NCBI RefSeq assembly: GCF_032854445.1
Contig: NC_088300.1
Coordinates: 5,952,001-6,016,000, forward strand
Reading direction: 5' to 3'
DNA: 64,000 nucleotides
Source of the DNA: Liolophura sinensis
Taxonomy: Eukaryota; Mollusca; Polyplacophora; Chitonida; Chitonidae
This document shows, in pieces, positions 12,720-25,515 of this stretch. Position numbers and translations under genes: made by a program. The notes beneath the pieces were generated by a model. The model saw only the letters and a program-made list of their open reading frames with translations. It had not been told where the DNA came from and did not search any database. How positions within the stretch are numbered: the first letter of the stretch is position 1; every line of letters begins with the position of its first letter.

Positions 12720-13240
12720 TAACAGATGGCTTTCTCACTAAAGGATCTGGCATCACGATACCATAGCTGGCTCATTTACAGTTTTCTCTTACTGAAGGAT
12801 TTGGCTGCATGTAACCGTGCCTGGCACATTTACAGTTCTCTCTAACTGAAGAATCTGGCAGCACGATACCACAGCTGGCTCATTTCACGAAGGATCTGGC
12901 AGCACGGTGCCGTATCTGGAAATTTACAGCTCTCCCTTATACTGAAGGATTCAACAGGACGATGCCGTGCCTGTCATATTTACAGCTCTCTCTTAATGGA
13001 GGATCCCACCCGAAAATGCCGTATATGTGTCAGAATTACAGTTCTGTCTCACTGTAGGATCCAGCATGAAAATGCATTACCTGGTATATTGATAGGCCTG
13101 TCTCACTAAAGGATCTGGCAGGACGATGCCGTACCGTGTCTTAATTACAGGTCTGTTTCACTGAATGAAGGGACAGGACGATGCCGTATGTTTTATTACA
13201 GTTCTGTCTCACTGAAGGATGCCATATGAGAGACCAAATC
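12720..13240. repeat. ~60-bp tandem repeat, block 1
   Basis: Each unit carries 'ctgaaggatctggcagcacg', 'atgccgt', 'ctggcatatttacag' and 'ctctctcact' with variation. About nine units are visible. The same repeat resumes at 13480-13510 and 13995-14210, so it is interrupted by inserted AT-rich palindromic sequence. Confidence 0.85.
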
Positions 13241-13243
13241 AAC

Positions 13244-13471
13244 ATTTAATCCAGAATTATCGATATCAATCAATCATTTATTCATATCAATAAATCATTT
13301 AACGATATCCATTAGTCATTTATCAATATCAATAAATCATTAATCGATAAATAGTGGTATTTATCTGTGTCTATAAATGAATTATTGATATCGATAGATG
13401 AATGAACGATATCGATAATGAAATAGCGATGTCAATGAATGATTATTGATATCGATAATTCTGGATTAAAT
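13244..13471. mobile_element. AT-rich long hairpin with perfect 27-bp inverted ends
   Basis: The first 27 bases (13244-13270, starting ATTTAATCCAGAATTATCG) are the exact reverse complement of 13445-13471. The interior is a run of 'atatcgataaatgaat' words that also pair across the centre. It lies inside the ~60-bp tandem repeat and probably inserted into it. Confidence 0.8.
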
Positions 13472-13499
13472 ATAATCAATTCTCTCTAACTGAAGAGAC

Positions 13500-13990
13500 A
13501 CCACTATACCACAGTTTATCGATATCGATAATTTGGCCCTTTTAGCCATCTAATAATTACTGCTCGATTCTGACATCTCGTTATATTTTCAACCAGAAGA
13601 AAACTTGTAGAAAAACCTAGAAAAACGAATGGAATTTTTCCAATTGTTTTGCAGGTGTTATAAGGTTTCCATCATAAACAGTGCAGAGCTTGCTGCATGA
13701 AATTACCGACCTAGGTAATACGTCCCTGACTCTGCTGCTTTACTTCTTCGATGGCTGACCCTGCTACATCGGCATTTGTAAATACAAGCATTTTCTCTCA
13801 TCCTTTCTGTCGTATAGGAACGTTTAGGTCATTTCCATTGAAACCAACAAGAAGCACTATTTATCGGTATATCCATAATTCGTTTATGTATATCGATAAA
13901 AAATTAATCGACATAAACAAATGATTTAGCTATGTCGATAAATAAATTAGCGATATCGATAAATCGCTACCAATTCGATATCGATAATTG
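13500..13990. repeat. Second 'atcgatatcgat' palindromic segment
   Basis: Begins with 'tttatcgatatcgataattt' and ends with 'ccaattcgatatcgataatt'. Related AT-rich words occur at 13860-13990, and ordinary sequence lies in the middle (13545-13850). It may be a larger relative of the hairpin at 13244-13471, also inserted into the ~60-bp repeat. Confidence 0.5.
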
Positions 13991-13994
13991 TACC

Positions 13995-14212
13995 TGTCAT
14001 ATGTACAGGTCCGTCCCGCTGAAGAATCCAACAGGACGATGCCGCACGTGTTATATTTGCTGTTCTGTCTCACTGAAGAATCCAGCAGGGCGATACCGCA
14101 AGTGTTGTATTTGCTGTTCTGTCTCACTGAAGGATCCAACAGGATGATGACGTACATGGCATATTTACATGCCTGTCTCACTGAATGATCTGACACGACG
14201 ATGGGCCCTACC
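13995..14212. repeat. ~60-bp tandem repeat, block 2
   Basis: Three to four units with 'ctgaagaatccaacaggacg', 'atgccgca', 'gttgtatttgctgttctgtc'. Open frames on both strands here are repeat translations. Confidence 0.85.
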
Positions 14213-14214
14213 TG

Positions 14215-16100
14215 TGTAAGTGCATAAGAAATTTAAACATCCTTTGTGGCATATGTGATTCATCTTTTAGCATGCAAAAGTTTTCGCTGTTTTTTATTCT
14301 GTGAACCCATTTCAGTTCGTCATATATTGTAACCTAAACACCATTGGTTTCCTTTTTAAATCAAACCTAAAATAACATGTAAGGTTAATATATGGGAATT
14401 ACTACAGACGTAACACGCATATAATCAATGTTAAGACTTTTAATATTTCATAGATTCACAACTATCTCGGTATCTTATACGCCATACCTTTTCACTTTTA
14501 TTCATCTTGGGATAAAACAAGCCCTTTTTCATGATTTGTTATGTCCTTTCATGATTTGAAGTTCCCAGTACACAATCTAGCGCCATTTTTACGCTTCAGA
14601 CACGATTACTTAGGACTGGAAAGACTTAGTAGGAACCGATTTAAGAGTGAACAGTGAAATCGTGTCAAGCAAAAAGCCCCGTCTTCGCACGTTTGAGATG
14701 ACCATCTGGGATTAGGAATCCCACGGAATCGCGGTAGGACACATTCATTTCACATTTATTAGCAATGCTGTTATCTGGTACACTTTAACAGACGCCAGGG
14801 TCAAAGAGATCAAATGAAATTACTCTCAGTCTAGAATGAACCAACCTACAAACGATGCTATTTGAGGGCTCATGGGTTATGGAAGATATACACAGTGTAA
14901 AGTGTGATATGACAAGTAAAACGAGCTGTTGGTATCACCTTATTGTAATATATTACATGAACATGAAGCGAATACAAAAAATCTTACAAAAAGAAATTTC
15001 ATCTTGACAATTTCAGCTTGAAAGAGGAAGTTGTAACTTCTTCGCTTGGCGTCCAGCATTAACCATTGTAACGACTGGTTGACTCGTATCAGTATGATGG
15101 CTCGCACGGGGCGGTTCACTTGCCTTCGGTAAGTCGCGTCTGTGAAGCAGCAAAATGGTTTGTCTGAATTTATTTATTCTTATTTCTGCTTCATTGTTAG
15201 TTAAGCAGTTCTCTGCCACAGAGAAATGCTACTCTACGTTAACACTGAGGAACACTGATCCCTTTTAAATTATTTGGTTAAATAGGAACACCTGTTCTTC
15301 AGTATTTACTTTCTTGCTCATTTGTCACCCATCTTAATAAAAAAATCTAATTAATAGCTCTCGCCTGTGACAATATTTATTTATTTGTTGATTAAAGCCA
15401 TACTCAAGAATTTTTCACATATTCGTTGGTGGTAATCTATTTGAGTGAAGTAAACCGGAGGGCTCGGCGTAAACCACAAACCGGAGTGCTCGGCGTAAAC
15501 CACAAACCGGAGTGCTCGGTGTAAACCACAAACCGGGGTAGTTGCGGATTTTCCCACATGTGACGAACAAATCAGCACAACACGTTGGTAGAAGACAGGC
15601 CATCTTCCACGAACGTCAGACGGCGCAAATGTTCACGCGAGCGTCCTCACCCGCTTATAAATAGTGAGAGATGAGGAATTTCTGTCTAAGGGCGGGTTTG
15701 AAAGCGCACTTCGTGCTCTGTGACAATATACATAGGTTTAACCAATGCTAGAACTATCGGGTCATACCAAGACTTTAAAAATGGTACTTGCTGTTATCTC
15801 GCTTGGCACTCAGCACTGAGCGGTTAGAAGAAGAAAACCTAACTGATTGGGTGAGGTGTCATGCCTGGTGCCTTGGGTATAATATTTCAGTGGTGGCAGC
15901 ACTTTGACAGCATGGCCTCGCCCTGCCACAAGAAGACTTGTTTTATGTTCACACACCTAATGACTCTTCGTCGTCATATAACTAAAAAAAAAATGTTAAA
16001 CTCCAAGCATACATACATACATTCAATGTTGAATTAATAGATCTCACACAGCCTTATCCCATGTTCCTCTTTAACAATGCTGCTCGCTTTTGATCATACA
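14215..16100. other. No gene recognised; SINE tail and short tandem repeat
   Basis: No exon was supported. A minus-strand SINE tail fragment lies at 15374-15432 ('catactcaagaatttttcac'). Immediately beside it, 15453-15537 holds about three 27-bp units 'aaccggagtgctcggcgtaa' + 'accacaa'. Confidence 0.55.
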
Positions 16101-16103
16101 CTG

Positions 16104-16379
16104 AGAGAAAAGTGTATGGCTCAGTAAAAAAAATTGAGTTATACAATTGAGATAATTGAGTTCAGAAAATGAAGGGATATGATCAGATCACCTGAGTAAT
16201 GAAGCTCATCAGGTTATATTGCTGACTCACTTGGTTAGTTGGAAAACTCACAGGAGTCTTTCATGACAGTTGATCTGGTCATATGACTCAATTTTCTGAA
16301 ATGAATTAGCTCACTTGTATAACTCGATTGAACCAACCTGATTTTTGAGTCAACTGACCCAAACTTTTCTCCGTGAAAC
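16104..16379. mobile_element. MITE / foldback element, CACTGAG...CTCCGTG ends
   Basis: The left half ('cactgagagaaaagtgt', 'ttgagttatacaattgag', 'ttcagaaaatgaa', 'tatgatcagatca') is matched in reverse complement by the right half ('tgatctggtcatatgactca', 'attttctgaa', 'cacttgtataactcga', 'cttttctccgtg'). The whole ~275 bp can fold into one imperfect hairpin. It has no coding capacity and lies just downstream of GH10-A. Confidence 0.75.
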
Positions 16380-16560
16380 ACTTCTTTGTTATGGTGAAAT
16401 CTAGGCTATCATAGTGATGTTATGTTATGTTATAAGCTTGCAACTTGCTCAGGGATGTGTGGTTGTAGTTGAGTTCGAAGAACTATTCTTTCTACTTTCT
16501 GAGTAAACCAGTTAGTGGAATAATGGACAGAATAAAGACGAGAACATGGAAATGGTTTAG

Positions 16561-16566
16561 TTTATT
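16561..16566 (-). terminator. Polyadenylation signal AATAAA of GH10-A
   Basis: AATAAA on the minus strand, five bases after the GH10-A stop codon. No other canonical signal occurs nearer the stop. Confidence 0.6.
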
Positions 16567-16571
16567 TTCTG

Positions 16572-19500
16572 TTAATGGCTTTGGACGGTAAAGTGCACAT
16601 TAGCTGGAGTTTTCCCCAGGCTGAAGTGTTCTCTCTGGACGACTTTGCCGTTTATTCTGACGATGACGTTGTAATTTCCATGAAATCCCCGGATGTGGAA
16701 CTTGGTGCCAGACGCCAGGGACCGTGTCACATGTGTTCGCCATTGTCGATGGACCAGGTCGATGTATCTTTTGCCCGCCGAGTTAACCTGAAGCAATAGA
16801 TGGCTGATTCAGTGAATGATCGGTTATTCGTCCACCCAGAGTTTCACACACAATATGTCAATACGCTACACCGACTGTTCAATGTGGATCATAAGTCTGG
16901 GTACTTTATTTCTAAGTCTGAGGTGAAAGCAGGCAAATGTAGTGTAGGTGAGTAATCCGATGTTTTGAACGCAGTTCTCGTTGTTAACACCTTACAGGCC
17001 TACACACACAACGTTTGGCTTACGGCAACTAATATATATCGACCCAATACATTTCAGAGACCCTGCTGTATTCCATACAAAGTTGATCATACAAATACAT
17101 GTAGGTATAAGAACTTTCACCATTAACAATTAAGTCATGGAAATAAACTACAACATTACAATAAATAATAATGATACGGACTTATGCCGGAATTTGACAA
17201 ATATTGTGGCTTACTTTGCTCCATGTCCGTTTTTTTCTAAACGACATTTAAGAAAACCATATATATGTTAAAACTGACCCGGAAATCCGGCCCAGACACA
17301 AGGGAGGCTTGTTCTCCAGCGTAGTGTGCCTGGCTCCAGAAACCCCACATGACAATGCCTTCGACCGCCGGGTGACTGAACAGAACTCTCATGGCTATCT
17401 CGTACCAGTCAGCGCGCAAGTTCTCATCCGGGGTCTTAACGTCTAGCTCCGTGCTCCATAACGGAAGTCCTGCACCCGCCAAACGATCAAGGCGTCTCTA
17501 GAAACAGAACTGTATTTTCCTTCATCAGGATTACGTAATCTTTGAACCAACAGCGTATGTATAATTTCAATATTTGCAAGGTTTCTATTCCACCCCACTA
17601 TCCACCCTCAAAAAATTACCCCGGTGCGAAGTTACCGAGTTGTTAATGACTGTTGATAGTACAAATTTGTAGTCAGGCGGAGTAGTTATCAGTGCGCTTG
17701 ATGGCTTGTTCAATTGTCAAACCGCTTAACCACTAAATTGTTCGCTATAACAATCATTACCACAGACAAAACCACACTGTGTAAACTGGTGTGAGCAGCA
17801 CATACCAAAACCATGGTAGGGTCAGGAGCTATACCACTTGGGAAGTGGGACTGAACGCCCATGCCGTATATATGAGTATTGAACTTCTTGTAAGCGGACC
17901 CTTGTTGAGTATAGGCCTACAAAACAAATGAGTAGACCTATATTTAGTAGACCTAGTAGACCTATACTAACGAATCACATATATGCCTGTAAACACAGTT
18001 AGATTAAAAATCATAATCCTTTATGCCAAAAGATCGTAAGTTATTTTCCGAAATAAACTAAACCGGCTTGCATGACTGCAATTAAAACGCTTCACTTTCC
18101 TTATTTACATCCAAAGCCCGTCGTCAAAATATGAGAAAAAATAGTTGTCTGATATCCATTGTTTTCAAGTAAAACTTAATCATATTCAAATGGTTATTGG
18201 GTTTACATTTTCCTTGCTCCTGTTATAATTGTCATCATGGCAAAACTCGAAAACAGTCAGGAAATAGTGTCACTGATTAGCGAAAACCAGAGGTGCTATC
18301 TGCGATGGCGAGTCAAACTGTGGAAGCTGTAGAATAAGTTGACGACACACCTCTGTGGCTCCTCCAGAACCGACGGTGTTGTAATCATTGAGGAAAAGCT
18401 TCACGTTAGGGTCCCAGTGGTGAATCATCCGAAAAACATCCTTCGTATATTCAGTGTCATTAAGCTTAGTCTCGTACCAGTTTCCATGCAGAAGTTCGTT
18501 ATTCACGTCCCAGTGTTTAACTCTGAACGATAAGAAATACAGGAAGAGTAAGTATAAAGAATAAAAAAGAGAGGTATTTGCTCAGTCCATTGATTTATTT
18601 GACTTATTTTATAGACTTTTTAGCGGCAGTGACAGAGAAGGCCAAACTTTAAATGCTCTAATGGACACTCATTTACAACTTGTTAACCAAAAAAGTAAGA
18701 ATATATCCATTTACAAAACTAGCCAGGTTGCAAAAAAAGAGGCGTTTAGACAATAATTACCGGCGTAATAAATAAGGTTTATATTTATATTTGCTCTTTT
18801 GGCGTAGAAACAATCAATGTTCTTGGATTAAACGCCAAACAGTACGTCAAACAAGCTGACACGCCTCTTTCAGCACATAGAATCGCTGCCGTCAATAGCC
18901 AGAAGGCCCTGCAATTCTTTAAAACCAAAAAATCCAATGAAAATAAATTGAATGCACAGTTTGGTGTCGAGTGTATAATACTTACAGTCCCTTATACCGC
19001 AGTGCAGTTTCTTTAATGTGCTTTGCAACAGCTGTCCTCACTTCTGACCGTGGTAAGTTTTTCAACCACCGTGGAACAAATTGCTCTACTGCCCAGAGCA
19101 TATTGTGAGCTCGAACGTTAATTCTGCAGGAGATGATTACACATAATAACAGTATATCATCAAAGACAATTTGTTGTAGCTCTATACTTAACATGTCTTT
19201 GTCTCGTTTCTATTAAATTCGCCATCGATACACCAATGTTATTCCTATGGCCAGCGCCTGCATAAGGGCATTAATCCACTGTGTTGTCACAACTTCATGG
19301 AAGTCTCGTGACCGAATAAACACGTGCAGGTGCTTCAGACAAATCCGTAAATTAAAGGGATACAGAATCAACATTGATTGGCTGACTGTGGGATTCCTGG
19401 GGTTAAATCTTGCAGCCTTGGTCACACGTGAATAAATGGCCCATACCTAAAATTCAGCTTAGGTAAGGCATAGCCTGGATTTGGGTATCTCTCACATCAG

Positions 19501-22500
19501 CCAATCACAATGGAAAAGACATAGCCTGAACTTGGGTATCTCTCACATCAGCCAATCACAATGGAAAAGACATAGCCTGGACTTGGGTATCTCTCACATC
19601 AGCCAATCACAATGGAAAAGACATAGCCTGGACTTGGGTATCTCTCACATCAGCCAATCACAATGGAAAAGACATAGCCTGGACTTGGGTATCTCTCACA
19701 TCAGCCAATCACAATGGAAAAGACATAGCCTGGACTTGGGTATCTCTCACATCAGCCAATCACAATCGGAAAGACATAGCCTGGACTTGGGTATCTCTCA
19801 CATCGGTCAACCACAATCGATTCTGTATCCCTTTAAGTTTAACTTCAGCGCGTTTCCAGCTATTCTGATGAGAACAAATGGCTTGTAAAACTATGGCTTT
19901 ACAGATGATTATGAAGGTAGAGATTGGACACAGACAAGAACTTCTTACCCATGCTTAACGAGCTCTTGGACAGCATTATACCCCCAGTCCCAGTCCGGAT
20001 GACCCTGGCGAATTCATAACAGTGTATAAGAAGAGAAAATATTTTCGATTATTATTCGCTATCTATGAGCCTTATAGCTGTCATCAAAAGGAAATTTTTA
20101 TGGCAATGGATAAATGAATAAATGAAACTTGACTTACCCTATTCGACTCAAACTCGTACCACTTTAGAGCATTGCCAGGTACTCCCCAGTTGTAGTTATC
20201 GTAGAGAAACTGTGCGTATTTCCGGTTCTCTGGACTGCTGGACACAAGTCTGTGGGCATTCACCTCCGTTCCGAACGCAAATCCATTAGTGGTTTGATTG
20301 ATCTGTTGAAACAATTAGCCACTAAAGGTTCATTTCTGGCAATGACACTACCATTCGTCGAACATAAAGGGACGTTCTATGTGGAGAATGACATGACCCC
20401 TCTTAAAGGTAAATCTTTACCAAAACCGTCAGTTTCTCGATTCAGATATGGAATGAGGGATCGCCGAGATCATGTTGCAGTCGGGGTCTTAATAATATCA
20501 CCTTTCAATAATTACACCGAAAAATAAGTAATTTAACTATAAGCTTTCAAATTTGTTTGTTTTCTTTTTTTTTTTTTTTTTTTTTTTGTCTTTTATGTGT
20601 TTGTTTTTTTTTTTTTTTGGTTTCATTTTTTTTTGGAAATCAAAACGTTTGTATGGATATGTATTGCCTAGGGTTATCTGGAATTCGATACACGAGTGAA
20701 AAATCCAGACATCCTAATTGAAGTAACACGAAAGAGTAAGTCTGAAAGAGTTCATTATAACACCCAATGCTTGTGCGCACAAGGTTTTGGGGGCGCTGGA
20801 AACGTTGGCCCTTGTGGTTTTAATGGCTAGGTCATATGATATTCGGGAACAATCTCATTTTCATCATTAATGGGAATCTTTTATAGATTCGCCTGCTTCC
20901 ATTGCTCTCGGAACCTTGGTGGTAAGAACTGGTTGACGGTAATTTCTTGTGTGGTCTTGATGGAGATCACTTGCTTTCCACCTACAGGACGTTGGCCTAT
21001 GTCACACATGAGAGAGCTCGAAAGTAACTCACGAAAGGTAGACGGTTAACCCCGGGTACTCCGGTTTACTTTACCCATAAAATTAACCACCATCGTAAAA
21101 GTGAAAGTATAGAATTAGATAACAGTAACAGACACATGAATTTTTAAAAAATCGTCATGTCAGCTTACTTCCAGCTCCACGGATTCAGGCTTTACTCCAT
21201 TAGGAAGGCTGACACTGAGCAAAGAGAAGAAATTTAATAGACAATTTCTCAATAGCAATTTACGGTTACAGGGACCACATGTATCCTAGAGACGATGTTA
21301 AAACGTTTTCTGCACCCCGATCCTGTTAGTTAAACATCTCCACTTATGGTAATATCGACAGGTATTATATATGCGGAATTTATTTTAACATATTTTCATG
21401 ACATTGAGTCAAGATATTGTTTTAGAAAACCAGCTATTTCAAAATTCCTTAAAGTTTACACAAAGTTGATGTCTGATTTTCGGATTTTTTCAATTCTCTT
21501 GTCGGCCTCAGTGCGCCAGTTTGCGACTTCCGGGATTTCCTTCAGCGACAAGTCATCCACAATGAAGTCAATCCCAGAGTTTGGTCCTTGTAGATAAAGC
21601 CGAGCTGACTTCAGGCCTGGGGAAAACAAAAACACACTCAGGACATTCAAAATGTTAAGCATCAAATTCACCATCTTTTAAAATTCTTTGTGATAAATAA
21701 GACTTGAGAAAAAATATGGTACCAAGTCCATTACAACACATGCCGCACGTGGGAAGGTCTGTCAACAACCTGTGCATGGTCGTGTTTACCTGTTTTCAAC
21801 CAGCGCACGGGGATATTGTAATCGGTTTACCGTTTTTTTGGCCACCGCACAGGTAAAACCGTATTTGATTTACCGGTTTTCCGCCACCCTGATGGGAGAC
21901 TGTACTTAATTTGGTGGTCTGCTTTTTGGTCATCGCGCTGGGATACTGCATTTGGTTTACCGGTTTCTCGCTACCGCAACAGGATACTGTATTTAGTTTA
22001 CCGGCCGGTTTTCACCCACCGAACAGGAATAATGTATTTGGTATATCGGCTTTCCGCAATGGCACTGCATGGAATACTGTATTTGGTTTACCGGTTTTTG
22101 GCCACCGCATTGGGATATATAGGGACTAGGGTAGTGCCTTTGATTTACCGGTTGTCGGAGTGACAAAATCCCCCGCCAGGTGAATCCATCCATCTTCAGC
22201 AGTCAGAAATGGGCGACGAGCTACGCTCAGGTAATCCGTTTTACCTGTCAACAAACGAAGGGTAAAACATTTTATTGCAGCCAAAGCTAATTATCTAACC
22301 GTTCCATGCTATTGGAGCCCGAATATTACACTTCTATTTAGAGAATTTGTCTGGAAGTGATATAACGGTATTATAAATATTTATATAATAAAGCAATACA
22401 AACGTATATTTCTGTTTTGATTCTGGTTAGTTTATGCCCTAAATACCATCGATACCAGAGAGAGAAGCATTAATACGCTTTATTCACGTATATGGAAAAA

Positions 22501-25443
22501 ATGGGTAAACATCGGAAGTATTCCTTGATTTATCACACAATCATATTTGATGGCTGGAACCCTTGAGTAAGTTGTAAATGGTGTTAGACCATTTTGTCAC
22601 AGGCACTGAAATGTCGTGGTTTATCGCCTATGATTTTCTGATCAAACAACTAGCTCTAAAAAAATAATTGTTTTAAATTTAACAAAAAGTCTATTTTTAT
22701 TTTATTTTATCGGGCTGATTAATCACGGCTCGGCTATCACACCTCCGCGGCAGTATAAGTTCGAATCCATCCGATTCCGCGTTCAAGCTGATCTGATCTG
22801 TGGTGCAAGGGAGAGAACTCTGAGGTCCATCTCGTCACGTGAAGCAGGCTCCGCCTGGAAAATCTTCCTGCTTACTGCATAACTACATGTGTAGATACGA
22901 TGAAGTTATGTCAAGACTTACAAAAATGCAATATCACACTTTTGATGAAAAAGTTTGCATGTCAGAAATGATGCCTTGATTCAGGATGAGAATATGAGAA
23001 TTTTCGTTTGACATATGGAAGTGGTCTAGCTTATATTTTTCTATTCCTTGAAAATATCTTTAACTACCCGGACTCGAATGTGCAGAACGTTGTAATCCTA
23101 AAGACGTATTTTGAATTCAGAGTCTTTCAACTGTTGATAAGAATATAAATTCACCAGATATAACTCACCGTTCGTCAGTGTTTCAGAAATTTCAATCTCT
23201 ATATACTGGAGAATGTCATGGTCGTTATTCAATAGTTTTACCCAGCCTTCAACTGCGTAGCGTTTTCCCATATCCAGGTTGATCGTCTGGGTTGGACCTT
23301 GATAATACTGTGTTCTGAAAATAAATTCAGAGGCATTCACAAAATATATCTGAATTTTTGTTTCATGTTCAATGCTGCTTCGACTGACTCGGTTTGTTGT
23401 CCTTAAATATTGTACAAATCCACCAAGAACTTAATGCAACATGCTATTTTTAAAGTTTAATTCTAAACCAAGCTTAGGGCCCATTTCATACCAGATTGTA
23501 AAACAACTATTTCCAGTCTCGAAAGGCTCTTCGTTCTTTGAAAGTTTAGAACGCTGTCTTTACTCCTAATCCTTTATTATTCACTTATTTATCCATATCA
23601 AATATACGGCGATATATTATGGGGAAACGCATATCACCCACATCTCAAGTCCTTGTACATAGTTAAAAAAGATCAGTTAGACCGATTAATTTATCAGGCC
23701 GCGTTTGCCATACCCAAGCGCTGTTTTGAAAATCTGACCCCTTACCGAATTATCTCTATTTTCTACTCTGTTACCAACTCATATTTACTTTTATCTCAGA
23801 GACACTATTCCTGTAAGTTTAAAGCCCTGTTTAATCAAACAAGAAATTTTAAATCCGTATCACACGCGAGATAGAGATCTAGCCTTCCATAAAGCATTGT
23901 GTAATACAAATCTATCATATTATTTATTCACAACTTCCAGTCCTAAGGGATGGAACAAGCTTCCATTAAAACTAAGATCAGTTTCTTCTAAATCGCACAA
24001 TCAATATTTTCTAAGCTGCAATCTTCAGTCTTACATTAAAGAATTAAGACATAGTCGAGGTAAAATAAATTCATATATATTTAGAAAGAAAACAATTATT
24101 TACACACAAACTAAAATGTCAGCCTCACCCCTCCAATGTTGTTATATCTTATGCATGGGATAGAATAAGCTCAACATGACCTTTATTCTCATCATGTATT
24201 ATATCTTTTTGGACTTTATTGTTATCACTGTGTCTGTATTTTGTTGACGTCTTAATATCCAATGTATATATTTATTATTGCATGGCTAATAAAATCAACC
24301 AATTTACATACAACCAGTGCTTGGTCACACGATCAGGCGACATTTATGTTTGAAGAAATAAAACGAATCAAACTCTGTTGGAAAACTCGGTAAAACTCCA
24401 GTTTATGCGACATCATTGCGTATGAGTTGGGAAAAATAAAATGGATTTAGTCCAAGTTTTTAGTCAAAACGTTTTTTACAAGTGGGTCTAAGCGGTTAAG
24501 CTACTGTAAATCTGGACATCTCATCGTCTGTAACTGTAAGCACGTGATATTTGTCGTTACTTGTGTTTGGAGTTAGTTTATGTACTGTACAGCGAATGTG
24601 AAGTAGACAAGTATGATGTCACGCAGACAGTTTGTTGATAGCCAAGAATCTTGGCTGTGATCTTTTAATGTGGGGTTAGGCGTAGATCGTAGCCGAGGAG
24701 TCCTCAAGGTGAAACCAGTGGTATTTAAAAACAACTTAGCGCGTAGAAACTCCGTGCCACAAAAATTCGTGCAAAATGATCCAATACATGCGTTTACCGT
24801 GCAACACTCCAATAAATTATGTTCACCAAGAACATTCTCTGTTCCTCTAGCAATTTTTGTCACATACTATAGCCTTTAAGATCTGTAAATCAAAGATAAG
24901 TCACAGTTGTGACTTATGCTCACATGCTGTGTCGACATCGTGACCTGATAACTCGGGTTGTAGCTCAACGCGCAAGCGTGGTTGATCTTTCACCAGGTCA
25001 GTTCTGACAGACAGGAAGCCATGTTACTGCGGAGGTGCGAATCTGCAATTGTCTGAAGAATATCCAGCAGAATGACGGACGCCACAAATAATGTGAAATG
25101 GCAAATTATGTTTGTAGTAAAAAAAAAATAAAAAAGGAGGGAGGGGGGGGGGTTCTTCGGCAACCGTTCTATTCTAAATTTCACGGAAGGTCAACCGCTG
25201 ACGCTCATGCGCACCTAGCTGACACAGATTTTAATAACATGGCAGCGCGCGGCGACCTGCCAAATACGAACCTATTTTCGACTTAGGCTAAGATTTACAG
25301 CAGAATGGTGATGTAAAGGCAATACTGATTGTGGAAAAATGTACGTAAATATTTTAGGTTTCAGAATTGCCATGCTATATGTGTATTAAAGACGTATCTA
25401 ACACGCATGCGTCGGAATTGAACGACGGGGTAGCTCTTTGTAA

Positions 25444-25515
<72 letters not shown>

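Noticed and set aside
19481-19888. 135-codon plus-strand frame with 17-residue repeats
   Set aside because: Translation of the 51-bp minisatellite in GH10-A intron 7, antisense to the gene.
22730-22800. B-box-like 'aagttcgaatccatccgatt' as a possible tRNA or SINE head
   Set aside because: No matching A-box region or acceptor stem was found and no SINE tail follows.
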